This document shows positions 1-11,119 of a stretch of DNA of 64,000 nt, piece after piece. The translations under genes and the position numbers were made by a program. How positions within the stretch are numbered: position 1 is the first letter of the stretch; each line of letters begins with the position of its first letter. The DNA is from Porites lobata (taxonomy: Eukaryota; Cnidaria; Anthozoa; Scleractinia; Poritidae), in NCBI GenBank assembly GCA_942486035.1, contig CALNXK010000070.1, positions 692,501-756,500 of the forward strand, in the 5' to 3' direction. The notes beneath the pieces are model-generated. The model was not told where the DNA came from. It saw only the letters and a list, made by a program, of their open reading frames with translations, and searched no databases.

Positions 1-3000
1 AGATACTGTAGCTTGATTAGACTGGGTATTCCCATTCATGTTTGAAACTGAACCGTTTTAATGTTTTCTCGTTCTTTCCATAGATCTGGGTGTGGATAGC
101 CCTTTCTATGATGTTGCAAAAAGCAAGATTCCAGTTTATTACCTTTCTTATGGAAGGGTACAACTTAGAATGAAGGATACAACTCTCGAATTTTTCTAAG
201 TAGAAGGAAAAGGTCCCTTTTATGGCGATAGGTGGTAGCGACGGCGTGCAGAGTAATTGAGCTGGTGGGCACTATATTTATACAGTCCAGTATTGTAGCT
301 TTATTGAGTTTTAAACGCTTGGTAGCATCAGGTCTTCACTATTTAGACAGCGCCACAGACGAACCGATCGTATAAACATAATGAAAACTCAGGAGTTCTC
401 AGCCAAGACCAGAATATCAGAGCTAAAATTAATTTATTGAGGCTGCCAGTAGACAGTGATACGTTAGGGAAGGTTTCGGCGATTTTTATACTGACGCTTA
501 CAAAAAAGGATTTAAGTGTCCTTATCAAGCGGGTTAAAATGTAAGGGCGTTGTCCAGGAACAAAGAAAGATGTCCGTAATAACGAAGCGGATGTCCGCAA
601 AGCGCGGCTCGAATTTATAGCCACAGGACCCTGTAAAACGTACCGAGCTAAAAGCTTGGTCTACCTGTGGCCATGCATGGTTGGTTCCATTGAGTACCAC
701 GCAGCTAATCATGTTCTAGTGCATTAGAAATAGGCTGTGCAATCGTCCAATCAACACCTGCTTATCTTTTCATTATTTATTAGAGCATTGTCTACAACAA
801 TGGTTTTTTTTTTCACCTCAATTTAAGAGATTTCATTTGCGGTTTATTAAGTTCAGTTGTGAAAGGGTTAACTACGCTTTTGTAAAAACAGTTGCTTAGA
901 AGAAAATAATTAAAATTTGCTAACTTATCTTTGAATAATAGATGCTATTTTTTAAAAATTTACCCAATTTACCCGGCGACAATGGCCCATCCGGCTAGTC
1001 CCTAACATTTTGAAACAGAGTTGCTATTAATAGATCATTAAAGCTTTTCAACACTAATTTATGCCAAATTTTGTTTACCACGAACGGTGTAAGAATCTAA
1101 AGACGATATTAATGAGAGCACAGTTAACGCTAGAAAAGCTACAACTTCAATAGATCTGGAAGTCTCTGTTTCTGCATATGTATGCGTTAACTGTGAAATA
1201 TCAGTAAAATATTTCCAACGATTGTTAAATTATGTCATCAACAAAAAGAATAATTTAAGTTTTGACGTTAATGTTAAAATGCGACAGGTGAAACTGTTTA
1301 CCAGTATAGCATAAGCTACATCCCCGTTGTGGCTTAACCGCACTTAATGCACTCGACTTTTCAAGAGAGTTGCGTTCCGCGAACAAGGAAGCGATCATGG
1401 GTGTTGTCCTTCACTACAGTATTTTCTTTATGCTGTACATGAATTCTTTAAGAATTTGCTTCGGCTGTTTGGATGGTAAGTTCTTCTCTTCCCGGCCTGT
1501 TGTTTCAATCATATTTATCGCTATTTTCAAAAATTGGGCGACAAAATAGTGAGAAATACATTTATCTCTTGAAAGAAGATTTAAAAAAAAATTATAATTG
1601 GCTAGACCGACTTTAAAATTTGGAAACAAGCTTAGAGTAGCTGCAAAATTTCTGCGCTAATATTCTGCCCATAAATATGACTTTTCTGCGGTTTAAGGTT
1701 AATTTCTCTTCTTTACAGTTAACAGACATATGCAAAAAGCACTTCACATGCAAAAAGTTCCGCAAAATTAATTTTCGTGGTTGCAAAATTGTTTAAGGCT
1801 CGTAGGACTCCAAGGACTGTACCTTTCCCGGATATAAAGAACCAAATCTATTAGCAACGAGGGGAGAAGACGTAAAAAGTTCTAAACAAGCGTTTTCGAA
1901 ACGCTCTAAATGATACATTTTGGTTGGAGACCGGCTTTTTTCACTGTTAACCTCTCTTACAACTACTAGCGATTAACCCCATCTTTCTGGGTTCTGTTTG
2001 TTTATTTAGCCTGTTACGTCTGGTCGCCGGCAAAATGATTGCTCTTCAAGAATCTAGTTACAGAAAAGAAAACAGACTGTGGCTATTACTAGCGAGAAAA
2101 AAAAAAGGCTGCTAACAATGTCAGTGTGCGAGGAGCTTTCAGTCCCTTTTTATTTTTTTTCGTTTCTTATCGTTTTCTTATTCTTAGCCCAAGATTCCTT
2201 AGTATCTGTTCTTATTATCTTTATTTTTACTTTGGACCCCTAGTATACCATATTAACACTCTACGTTAATACGACCCTGTTCCCCTCTTTTACGTTGACG
2301 AATCTTTTTCTGGCTCGAAAATTTCCTGTCATTTCCTTATTCGAAAACCTCGCTCAATGTGACCACCTTTAAGGATACCCAGACGTTATCTTCTTCACAA
2401 TTTTACCTGGTTTATACGAACAACTGAGCATAAAATGATATTCTCGGTCGGATGGCAATTAAGAGAAGCCAGACGCAATCAATTTGAAATTCTGCATTAA
2501 TTTTATCTTACTGAACATTGTTACAAGAACGTAATTGAGCGTCCCAGTTATATGTGTAAAATCCGGCAGATTAATAGACTGGTGAAATTATACTTTGTAA
2601 CACATGTTTTAGAAAGGCTTAGTATGATATGGATTGTACTAAGATGATGGGTCTTTAAAGGCCAACGGTCATCGTATTAACGTGAATTTTATACCACTCA
2701 ACTGTCCTTGTTTCCTTTGTGGTCAATTTAATAGTTAAGACGTTCACTGAACGCCTTTTTCAGAATAAATATCAAACGTTCTCATGGACGAAAAACAAGC
2801 GAAATACCAAGCTAATGGTTATTTATTTTTGTCCTCTTTGGGCGTTAGTCAGTGTTAATTGCCATCATAGAAGTTGTCCTTGGAATTCTTAAATTCTTTC
2901 ATTCGATATCATGCCATCTATTTCAACCCATGTTTTATTCTATTTAATGCAAGAATTTGCTTATTCATTCATTACAATCAATCCATGAAGCTGCTAACAG

Positions 3001-3655
3001 ACTGACTGAATAACATTGCAACCTAATAAATGTTGAATAAGAGGAAATAAGGGTAAACACATCCTGCTGCACATAATTAACAAAGGGAAAATTGCTAAGA
3101 AACCAAGAATTCTGTTTGCTTGTCAACGGAACCCCAGCAATTTTAATTAACATACATAGTAGTTTCATGATTAAAGTAATATACCAAACATGAGAGGCAG
3201 TGTTTCATCACCAGATGAAACACCGAGAAGAGAGTTGAAAATACGACGCGCAGCGGAGTATTTTTGACGAACTTCGAGGTGTTTTATCTGGTGATGAAAC
3301 ACTGTGTCGAATGTTTGATATTTCTTCTCAAACAAAATCATTTTTGAAGGAGAAATTAAGGATGCAAATACTAAGCAGTGTTTCATCCGATTTCCAAACA
3401 CTCATTAAACATTAATTTCCTTTGTATTTTCTTAATGAATTATTAATGAGTTTGAGAATGTCAGATAAAACATAGCTTGAAGCTAAGGAGTATAACCGAA
3501 AATATAAGTCATTACGTTCTATGAACTTCAATCTTGTTTATGAAGGACAGTTGCTTTTAATCGAAGCTCTTTTTACCGCTAGAAGAGGTCAGAATTGGCC
3601 ACCTTATAAGCTCCTGGAATTGCTAAATGCAGTTTTTTTTCTCTTTTCAATTCAG
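1..3655. other. No gene recognised (AT-rich host DNA)
   Basis: Only short chance ORFs without domain-like features are seen on either strand. The stretch is AT-rich with homopolymer runs and reads as intron or 5' flank of the PAN/EGF gene that starts at 3656. The only structured feature noticed is the hairpin repeat at 3198-3304. A signal-peptide exon of the downstream secreted-protein gene would be expected in or left of this stretch, but none could be identified. Confidence 0.6.
3198..3304. repeat. Short hairpin element (27-bp inverted arms)
   Basis: Arms at 3198-3224 and 3278-3304 are near-perfect inverted copies beginning CAGTGTTTCATCACC, separated by about 53 bp. A further partial copy of the arm (cagtgtttcatcc) lies near 3376. 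This is the layout of a very short MITE or foldback repeat. No target duplication was established. Confidence 0.7.
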
Positions 3656-3909
3656 GTAATTGCCGCGTACTGGCGTTTCCGAGTTATTTCCTAATTGCTG
3701 ACAAATGTTTGGAGAGCCACACGTTCTTAATTGTCCAACATGTCCCGGATATGGGTCTTTGTGAACTGCTTTGTTACAACAAACCAAACTGTGTCAGTGT
3801 TAATTACGAGATACAAAGAGAAAGACGATGTGAACTGAACAATTCAACACACCGAGCGCACGATGAGGACTTTAAAGAGAGGAAAGGCTGCTTATATCAT
3901 GGAGCAATT
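3656..3909 (+). CDS. PAN/apple-domain exon of a secreted multidomain protein
   Basis: The exon is bounded by acceptor ttcaattcag (AG at 3654-3655) and donor GTAAGT at 3910. It enters in phase 1 and leaves in phase 0. The translation shows a PAN/apple-like cysteine pattern: an early C-R-V, then ADKCLES, a central MGLCELLCYNKPNC-V-S-V-NY segment, a RRCELNN strand and a final KGCLYHG. PAN domains are disulfide-rich extracellular adhesion modules. It is followed by EGF exons on the same strand, which fits a modular extracellular matrix protein. The open frame runs on into the intron, so only the splice sites define the 3' end. The family assignment rests on cysteine spacing read by eye. Confidence 0.75.
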
Positions 3910-4564
3910 GTAAGTTTTTTGTCTTTTCTTTTCTCGTCTTCTTTTTCTTTCATTTTCATCACCTTCAAGGCAATCATCATCCCACTGTCGAAATCTTCAT
4001 CATCATCACAATGGTCACCATCTTCGTCATTAGAGCGAGCTTAAGCAACGACGAAGACGACGTGACGAAAACGTCTCTTAAAGAGTGAATTCACGCTGTA
4101 TTAAAATCTATCGTTCATATTGCACGTCGTTCAATTGGTCACCAAATGTTGGTGAGTTTTTCTGGAGTCGCATTGTAAAGGACTGTATCTAAGTTAAAAA
4201 AAAATAATAACAATAAAATAAAGAATCGTTGTCTTGTATTCACGTCCCGGTAGAAAAGGAGAATCTAAGAAGTTCAACGTGGTAGTTGTGCAACGAGGGC
4301 AGGGAAATGTACAAAAAACGTGATCTAGGTGCAAAGTTTTTTTTTTGCTAATCTTAACCTATTTAACCTTATTGCGTTTTCCTTGCCTTTGACGTCGTAG
4401 TTGCTTAAGCTCCCTATTAATAATTATTATCATCAGGGTCGTAATAATTACCATTGTCTTATCATCATCATCATCATCTTGTAGTTTGTAGTTGACGCTC
4501 TATCAAGACGGTTTAACGTAACTTCTTCTCTCACAATTCAAACCTGATTTTTGTTCTATCAAAG

Positions 4565-4679
4565 AGTGCGTGTGATACTCCTCGTTGCCAAAACAACGGT
4601 ACCTGTCAGTCTGGATTCACAGAGAAAAAATATCGGTGTTTGTGTCCTTCTGGTTTCACTGGTGCACAATGTGAACATG
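4565..4679 (+). CDS. EGF-like exon (non-calcium-binding type)
   Basis: This exon starts in phase 0, matching the end of the PAN exon, and ends in phase 1 at donor GTAAGT (4680). It encodes a compact EGF module with six cysteines: C-x(3-4)-C then QNNGTC, a YRCLCPSGFTG segment and a closing QCEH. The QNNGTC and CLCPSGFTG motifs are classic EGF signatures. It lacks the D-x-(D/N)-E-C calcium-binding start of the later exons. The acceptor is AAAG at 4561-4564. Its phase change from 0 to 1 sets up the run of phase 1-1 EGF exons that follows. Confidence 0.8.
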
Positions 4680-4995
4680 GTAAGTTGTTCTTGAAAAAAA
4701 CTTTCCTTTTATGCAAATAATCAAAGGTTCGTAAATCGTAATCAAGCTCGGGCTGTCCTTTGTCATTTCCTACGACAGTGTATAAAACGTTTGCGTAGCG
4801 AACATTTTAGGGTTTTGCTAGCCTCTTGTTTCAATTAGTCTATTAACTGTCATACAATTTCAAATGCTAGTTCCTCAAATTTTTACTTTTTGTGTTCGTA
4901 ATCTTTTGTGTTTCTTGGTTATTCGAGTTGAGTAATATTAGAGCTTGTTGTTGAATAGAAGCAGTTTGTAATTGAAAGCCTTTCTTCAGGAGCAT

Positions 4996-5050
4996 CTCAA
5001 CTCTAAACCAACTCTAACTCAACTAACTCTAAACCAACTCTAACCCAAGA
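4996..5050. repeat. Short tandem repeat of CAACTCTAA-type units
   Basis: An intronic run of imperfect 9-12 bp units (aactctaaacc / aactctaactc) is repeated about five times. It is a small minisatellite with no coding potential. Confidence 0.6.
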
Positions 5051-5571
5051 AAACGTGATATGGCCTGAGCCTTGATTATACCTCCAGGCTCGTTGCTAGG
5101 TAGCTCACTTGATTGAGCTCTCGAGGGGGTGGAAGAGTTCCATATAAAAATGCTCTTCGTAAAATTGAAATTTAACCCCTAAGGGAAACTTACCTAAATA
5201 AGATTTTCGAACATAACGGGGCCCATAAGTTGACATACAAAGAACATGAATGTCAAACATCGAAACTGTGGGTCCAACCATAATAATTGAACAAGTTTAT
5301 TCGTAAAAGTGAAAAAAAAAAACAAGACAAAACAAAAAAAAAGCAAAAGAAAAACAAAATGAAACAAAAGCAATAAGTCAATGTCTTAAAAGACAGAGAA
5401 TGTCTTGAACCTTGGATTCGACACCATTTTTTTCGGCTTGCTACTAATACTGTTACTGCTTTCTAGTAACCTCCTCTCTTGATTTCATGCACTGTAGATA
5501 AAAACGGGGGAAAGTCTAAAACACACAATGCAAACTTATTTTTTTGCAATTATTGGTCATTATGATTTCAG

Positions 5572-5694
5572 ACATCAATGAGTGTGAAGGAGGAACTCAC
5601 AATTGCAGTTCTAATGCGGTTTGTAACAACACCAAAGGATTCTATAACTGCACATGTAAACCAGGATATGAAGGGGACGGAAATAATTGCAAAG
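5572..5694 (+). CDS. Calcium-binding EGF exon 1 (123 nt, phase 1-1)
   Basis: The acceptor is gatttcag (AG at 5570-5571) and the donor is GTGATA at 5695. It encodes D-I-N-E-C-E-G-G, CSSNAVCNNTKG and YNCTCKPGYEGDG, which is the calcium-binding EGF consensus (D-x-D/N-E-C start, six cysteines, the C-x-C-x-x-G-[YF] turn and an N-glycosylation site N-C-[ST]). The exon is exactly 41 codons and symmetric, so it can be added or skipped without a frame change. It is almost identical to the exon at 6034-6156, and their flanking introns are also alike, which shows recent tandem duplication. Confidence 0.85.
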
Positions 5695-6033
5695 GTGATA
5701 TTTTTAGTACTTTAGTCATTTTGAATGCCATCGAAAGCATTGTTGTTTTTATTTTTTCCGTGATAAGATGCTCTCAGTTTATAGCAATTCGTGCTAGATA
5801 GTAGACCATATTACCTCAAAATTTTAAGTGGAAAGGTTAATGCTTAGTACCTTGTATTTTTAATGTTTTGTCTCAACGTGGCCAGCATCAGAAACTTTGC
5901 TTTTTTGTTTTGTCTCAGTCCCCATGCATTTCTTTTACAACTTTCTCCTCAGTGCCGGTCTCACTTTTTAGGAAGCTGAGAAGAATTCACTCTGCAAACT
6001 AAGCTTAATCTCCATTGTTCTATATGATTTCAG

Positions 6034-6156
6034 ACATCAATGAGTGTGAAGGAGGAACTCACAATTGCAGTTCTAATGCGGTTTGTAACAACACCAAAGG
6101 ATTCTATAACTGCACATGTAAACCAGGATATGAAGGGGACGGATATAATTGCACAG
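6034..6156 (+). CDS. Calcium-binding EGF exon 2 (near-identical to exon 1)
   Basis: The acceptor is tgatttcag ending at 6033 and the donor is GTATTT at 6157. The module is the same DINEC cbEGF as at 5572, with a single clear replacement near its end (G-N-N-C-K becomes G-Y-N-C-T). The following intron repeats the one after 5695 (a block with cattttgnatgccatc, aaagcattg and tagatagtagacc), so duplication included intron sequence. Confidence 0.85.
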
Positions 6157-6422
6157 GTATTTTTTTTCGAAATGTAGTCATTTTGCATGCCATCAAAAGC
6201 ATTGCTGTTTTTATTTTTCCATGATAAGAGGCTCTTTATAACAATTCTTTGCTAGATAGTAGACCATATTACCTTAAGTGGAAAGGTTAATGCTTAGTAC
6301 CTTGTATTTTTAATGTAAAGCAAATTTGGAAGTAATGACCTACTTTGGAAATGACGCAATACAATCTTAACGTTATACTAACAATTATTGGTCATAAGTA
6401 AAAAAAAAGAATGAAATTTCAG

Positions 6423-6557
6423 GTCACGATCATGGTATCTTAGGAGACAAATTCTTACGCTTAGTGAAGAAAATGGAGGGTTATCCAAAAATCGGTTGCG
6501 GGTCTATAACAAACAGATAAGACGATGCAGGGACAAAGAATATTTTACCTCCAGAAT
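6423..6557 (+). pseudogene. Decayed exon, copy of the block at 13460
   Basis: The sequence from aggtcacgatcatgg onwards parallels 13460-13631 (same tttcag acceptor, shared attgygggtctataacaaac core), but it is shorter and has no clean donor at the equivalent place. It has no usable continuous frame. I read it as a degenerate EGF-type exon belonging to the duplicated block. Confidence 0.45.
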
Positions 6558-6624
6558 AAGTAGATTTTAATTTTTCAGTGATTGAGCATTCACTTATTTA
6601 CATGTAATTTAAAACCTATTTCAG

Positions 6625-6721
6625 ATATCGATGAGTGTCTAGTAGATACACACCACAATTGCAGTTCTGATGCATTTTGTAATAACACCCACGGATCCTT
6701 CAATTGCACTTGTAAACCGGG
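6625..6721 (+). pseudogene. 5' part of cbEGF exon 3, split by a LINE
   Basis: The acceptor is cctatttcag (AG at 6623-6624). It encodes DIDEC, HHNCSSDAFCNN and SFNCTCK, then breaks off after TGTAAACC where LINE sequence begins. The remainder of the same exon is at 9958-9997, beginning again with TGTAAACC. Both halves together would make a 126-nt exon, one codon longer than the usual 123. The exon cannot function unless the LINE is removed or the exon is skipped; skipping is frame-neutral. Confidence 0.8.
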
Positions 6722-9700
6722 GCTTCTGGAAACTAAATACCTCATTCCTAAAGGACGAAGAATATATAAAGAAAATACAATCCATTATAACTCAAACTAA
6801 AGATGAATATGCACTGGATAATACTGTCGATCCAAACTTACTGCGGGAAATGATAAAAATGAAAATTAGAGAGACATCAATTGAGTTTGGCAGAATAAAT
6901 AAGAGAAAAATGTTTCAAAAACAAGATGATATAGAAAAGACAATCAAAATCCTGGAGGAGCAGACCGCCAACATTGATGCCACTGACTGCCAAAATGTAT
7001 GGTCAGAGTTAGAAAAGAAAAGACGGGAACTTGAAACCATAATCGAATACCAGACAAAAGGGGCTATTCTAAGATCTAAATCGCGATGGTACAATGAGGG
7101 CGAAAAAAACACTAAATACTTTCTAAACTTAGAGAAGAGACACTGCAAACAAGGAACAATTACCCAACTGAAAGTTAATGACAAAGACTTAATCCAATCC
7201 GACAGGGAAATCTTACACGAGTGCGAGACCTTTTATAAAAATCTCTACAGTTCAAAAGTACAAGTTAACGATTACCCGGAAGTTTTCTTTCCACCTGCAC
7301 GAGAAGTATTAAGTGAAGAAAGAAAACAGCATTGTGAGGGTCTTTTAACTTCTAAAGAGTGTTTGGAAGCATTAAACGGTATGGCCACGGAAAAAACACC
7401 TGGTACTGATGGCCTGCCGTGTGAATTTTATAAAGTTTTCTGGAAAGACGTAGGCGAAACACTAACAGAGGCCCTAAACTTTTCTTACCAAACAGGAAAA
7501 CTCGCTGTATCACAAAGGCGAGGAATTGTCAAGCTTATACCGAAGAAGGACGCAGATCCCAACCTGATTAAAAACTGGCGCCCATTGACACTATTAAACT
7601 GCGATTATAAGATTGCATCAAAGGCTATTGCAAATCGAATCAAAACAGTTTTACCGGAACTTATATCAGAAGATCAGTCAGGCTTTATTAAAAACAGATG
7701 AATAAGTGACAATATACGCACATTAGATAGTGCTATTAAGTATGCAGAAAACAAAGGTTTACGCGGTCTACTTCTTTTCCTCGATTTTGAAAAAGCTTTT
7801 GACACGTTAGAGTGGTCATTCATAAACCAAACGTTACGGCACTTTGGGTTTGGCCCCTCACTGTTAGACTGGGTTGAACTATTTTACTGCAATACCGAAA
7901 GCTGTATACTAAACAATGGATGGGCAAGCAATTTCTTTGAGTTAAGTAGAGGTGTTAGACAAGGCTGCCCCCTATTGCCTTACCTCTTCATACTGTCCGT
8001 AGAAATACTAGCTGAAGCTATTCGCAATAAGTAAGAAATAAAGGGCATCAAAATCTATAATACCGAAGTTAAAGTAAGTCAATATGCGGATGACACGACA
8101 CTCATTTTAGATGGAACTGAAGAATCAGTAAGAGCGTCACTGTCACTGATAGAAACATTTGGGAACATATCTGGCCTAAGGCTGAACAATAAGAAAATAG
8201 AGGCCTTGTGGACAGGTTCTAAAAGAAACTGCAACCTGAAACTCTGTCCGGAAAAAAATTTTAAATGGCAAAAGGGAAAGGTCAAAGCACTAGGCGTGTG
8301 GCTGTCTACAGATCAACAGTTAACACTCTCTCTCAATTACAACGAGAAATTGGCAAAAATCCAAACTATCCTGGGATGCTGGAAATTTAGAAGACTTAGC
8401 TTAATAGGGAAAATAACAGTACTAAAAAGCCTTGTAGCATCCCAATTGGTCTATATACTCACACCTGAAGGAGGACTAAAAATGATTGATATTGCCTCTT
8501 TTAACAAATCTCTCAAGGCTACGTGGATTAAAAAGTATCTAGATTCAGGAAACCGTGGCAAATGGAAAAACTTCTTTAATCTGGCGCTGGGCAAATACGG
8601 GGGAAGTCTTTTTTTCGAATTAGGAAATCTTAACAGAAAGGATATTGATAAGCTAAAGATAGAAGACCCTTTTATCAAAGAAATTGTAGAAATTTGGTCT
8701 GACACTTTCTTCGAGAGGAAAATAGTATCAAAAGATCATTTTCTATCTCTACCTCTGTTACAAAATTCATTAATAAGAATAAATAACGCACCAGTTTTCT
8801 GCAATAATTGGCTTAACAAGGGTATAACAAAAGTTAAACATCTAATGGACGAGGATTCTCTCAACTTTTTTTCCCTCGACCATTTTCAGAACAGATATAA
8901 CATTCGAGTAAAACCATTAATGTTTTTCGGAATTGTCTCAGCCGTGAAATCTTTACAACGACAAATCCCGAGAACACATCAGCAGTATGAAAGTCCTCTT
9001 AACACATTTCTCAAAGGCCAAAAATCATCTAGAATTGCTTACAAGCAACTAATAGCAAATAAAAGTGAAAAACCCACATCTTGTATAGACAAATGGCATA
9101 AAGACATCCACTCTTCAACCGATAAAAATGCTGACTGGAGAAACGTTTTTCAAGCAGCAAACACTTGTACAACGAGCTCAAAACTAATTGATTTTAATTT
9201 CAGATTTTTACACAGACGTTTACCAACTAACAGCTATCTGCAAAAAATAGGAGTTAAAGAGGACGGAAAATGTACTTTTTGCCATGACGAGAAAGAGGAT
9301 TTGGTGCATCTATTTTGGAAATGCCAAAAAACCAAAAATTTTTGGGATAATTTCTCGATATGGCTTCAGTCGTGCCAGATCCTCCAACCAGGCAGTTACT
9401 TAGACATGACTACCGCTTTGGGCCTAACGCCAGACAGCTCTTCCTTTAAGCTCCATATAAACTTCTGTTGTCTTATAGCTAAGAACTTTATCTGGATATG
9501 CAGATCAAAAGAATGTTTCCCAATTCACAACAATTTCTTGTTTTATCTGAGACATATATACCAATTAGAAAATAAGACACCGCGCAATACAAAAAAATGG
9601 AAACCTTTCTTTTCCTCGCTGGGTCTTGTCTCCTAACTCCAAAAACATAAATTAGTGCACCTACTATGAGCATTTATATTATTTTCACCACAAAGAAAGA

Positions 9701-9957
9701 AAAAAAAATGTAAAAATTAATTATAGATTATACTAAGTACAGTAATATATGGAATTACCATTGCTGTAACGTATTTTAATATTTGTGAGTATATCGCCAT
9801 GTAAGTGTGTAAATTCGCTATCTGTTTTTTTTTTTTTGTTACTTTATTTGTTACTTTTTTTTTTTTTTTTTTTACTTTATTCATTCTGTTTAATTTTTGT
9901 TTCTTTTCTGTGTGTGTATTACTTGCAATAAAAAAAAAAATAATAAAAAAAAAAACA
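6722..9957 (+). mobile_element. 5'-truncated L1/Tx1-clade LINE with poly(A)-like tail
   Basis: This is a non-LTR retrotransposon of about 3.2 kb lacking its endonuclease region. It starts abruptly inside the ORF, the usual mark of 5' truncation during target-primed reverse transcription. It ends in an A-rich tail (runs of A with TAA interruptions, about 9928-9955). The target duplication TGTAAACC is visible at 6711-6718 and 9958-9965, with a further GG match after one mismatch. It lies inside EGF exon 3 of the host gene, in the same orientation. Confidence 0.88.
6724..9636 (+). pseudogene. LINE ORF2 fragment: reverse transcriptase and C-terminal zinc region
   Basis: A single reading frame carries the whole region but has in-frame stops at 7699-7701 (TGA) and near 8032 (TAA). 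Recognisable RT blocks in order: TPGTDGLPCEFYK, LIPKKD with NWRPLTLLNCDYK, FLDFEKAFD (palm motif A), RGVRQGCPL (motif B), QYADDT (catalytic motif C) and ALGVWLS. Near the C-terminus, a C-x2-C-x7-H-x4-C type cluster (CTFCHDEKEDLVHLFWKC) is typical of L1/Tx1-like ORF2. The N-terminal APE endonuclease is missing. The two stops make it inactive. The Tx1-like call is from motif flavour only. Confidence 0.85.
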
Positions 9958-9997
9958 TGTAAACCTGGATTTACAGACGATGGAGAAAACTGCACAG
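9958..9997 (+). pseudogene. 3' part of cbEGF exon 3 after the LINE
   Basis: The sequence restarts with the duplicated TGTAAACC and encodes CKPGFTDDGENCT, followed by a good donor GTAGTA at 9998. It is the missing C-terminal third of the exon begun at 6625. The downstream intron (to about 10460) is homologous to the one after 13819, so the unit predates the LINE insertion. Confidence 0.8.
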
Positions 9998-10495
9998 GTA
10001 GTATTTTCAGTGGTTTGTCCGTTCTCGTATGCCAGCAGAAACGTTATCACTTGTCTTTAGTTATCTCCTCCTGTTATAACTTTCTTCTGATAGCAATGCA
10101 ACCACAGGCGTGGATGCAGGGGAGGTGGATTGGAAGGCTAGCCCGCGTGGCAGAAAGTCGACTTACTTGTTTTTTAGAACAGTTTAATTGGCACTTTTTC
10201 CGTTTTATGCTTTATATCGTGTACAGCCAGGAAGAGAACAAGTTTCTTGTATTGTAATCATTTCTATATTTTGTTGCGTTGTAAGAATTTGCGGTGTTAC
10301 AAGTTCCTGTTCATCCTTCCTCAATTGCAACGTTTTGGGGACGCCATAGGACAAGTTACCGGTATCACCCACTCCCTCTTAGTGCATAAAATCCTGGATC
10401 TGCCCAACTGAACTAATGCCCAGTGACGGGTACGAAGAACCACATTCAGCGTATTAAGCTAACTATTTATGGTGTTCAATAATGTAATATTACAG

Positions 10496-10618
10496 ACATC
10501 GACGAGTGTAAAGCAGACACTCGCAGTTGCGGTTCTGATGCCATTTGTAACAACACCCACGGATCCTTCAATTGCTCATGTAAACCTGGATATAAAAGAG
10601 ATGGAAAAAACTGCACAG
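10496..10618 (+). CDS. cbEGF exon 4, donor site damaged
   Basis: The acceptor is ttacag (AG at 10494-10495). It encodes DIDEC, CGSDAICNNTHGSFNC and CKPGYKRDGKNCT in 123 nt, phase 1-1. At the expected donor the sequence is CAG followed by ATAATT instead of the GTAAT seen after sister exons, so the GT is lost. Unless a cryptic donor is used, this exon should be skipped, which keeps the frame. Confidence 0.7.
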
Positions 10619-10831
10619 ATAATTTTCATTTTTGTGTCTGGTCTGCTCGCATGGCATCAAAAGCTTCTTGTGTTTGCTTATTTGTTTGCTGTATTCTCTT
10701 TTATTTCCTTAACAACTTACTTCGGCTGTAGCTATAAAAGAACGTCAGTGGGTTTACCGTTGTCTAGACAGCTGATAGGAATCCACCGTGCCAACTTAGT
10801 TTATTGTCATTGACGTTCAATATGATGTCAG

Positions 10832-10954
10832 ACATCGATGAGTGTAAAGGAGAAACCCATAATTGTAGTTCTAATGCGGTTTGTAATACCACCAAAGGAT
10901 CCTACAACTGCACATGTAAGCCAGGATATGAAGGAGACGGAACTAGTTGCACAG
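10832..10954 (+). CDS. cbEGF exon 5, GC-type donor
   Basis: The acceptor is gatgtcag (AG at 10830-10831). It encodes DIDECKGETHNCSSNAVC, YNCTCKPGYEGDG and CT, again 123 nt in phase 1-1. The donor position reads CAG-GCAATT, either a GC-AG intron or a mutated GT. The intron start resembles the introns after 5695 and 6157, confirming common origin. Confidence 0.75.
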
Positions 10955-11119
10955 GCAATTTCTTTCATAAATTCGTCCTTTTTGCAGTTCATCAAAAGCA
11001 TTGCCGTCTTTATTTTTCTATGATAAGATGCTCTTTATAGCAATTTGTTTTTGTATTAGTAGTTTTTATAGCAACTTTTTTTGTATTAGTAGACCATATT
11101 ACCTCAAAATTCAAAGCGG

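Noticed and set aside
1..3655. Small ORFs on the minus strand (93, 66, 71, 67 aa)
   Set aside because: AT-rich chance frames without motifs, splice context or conserved features.
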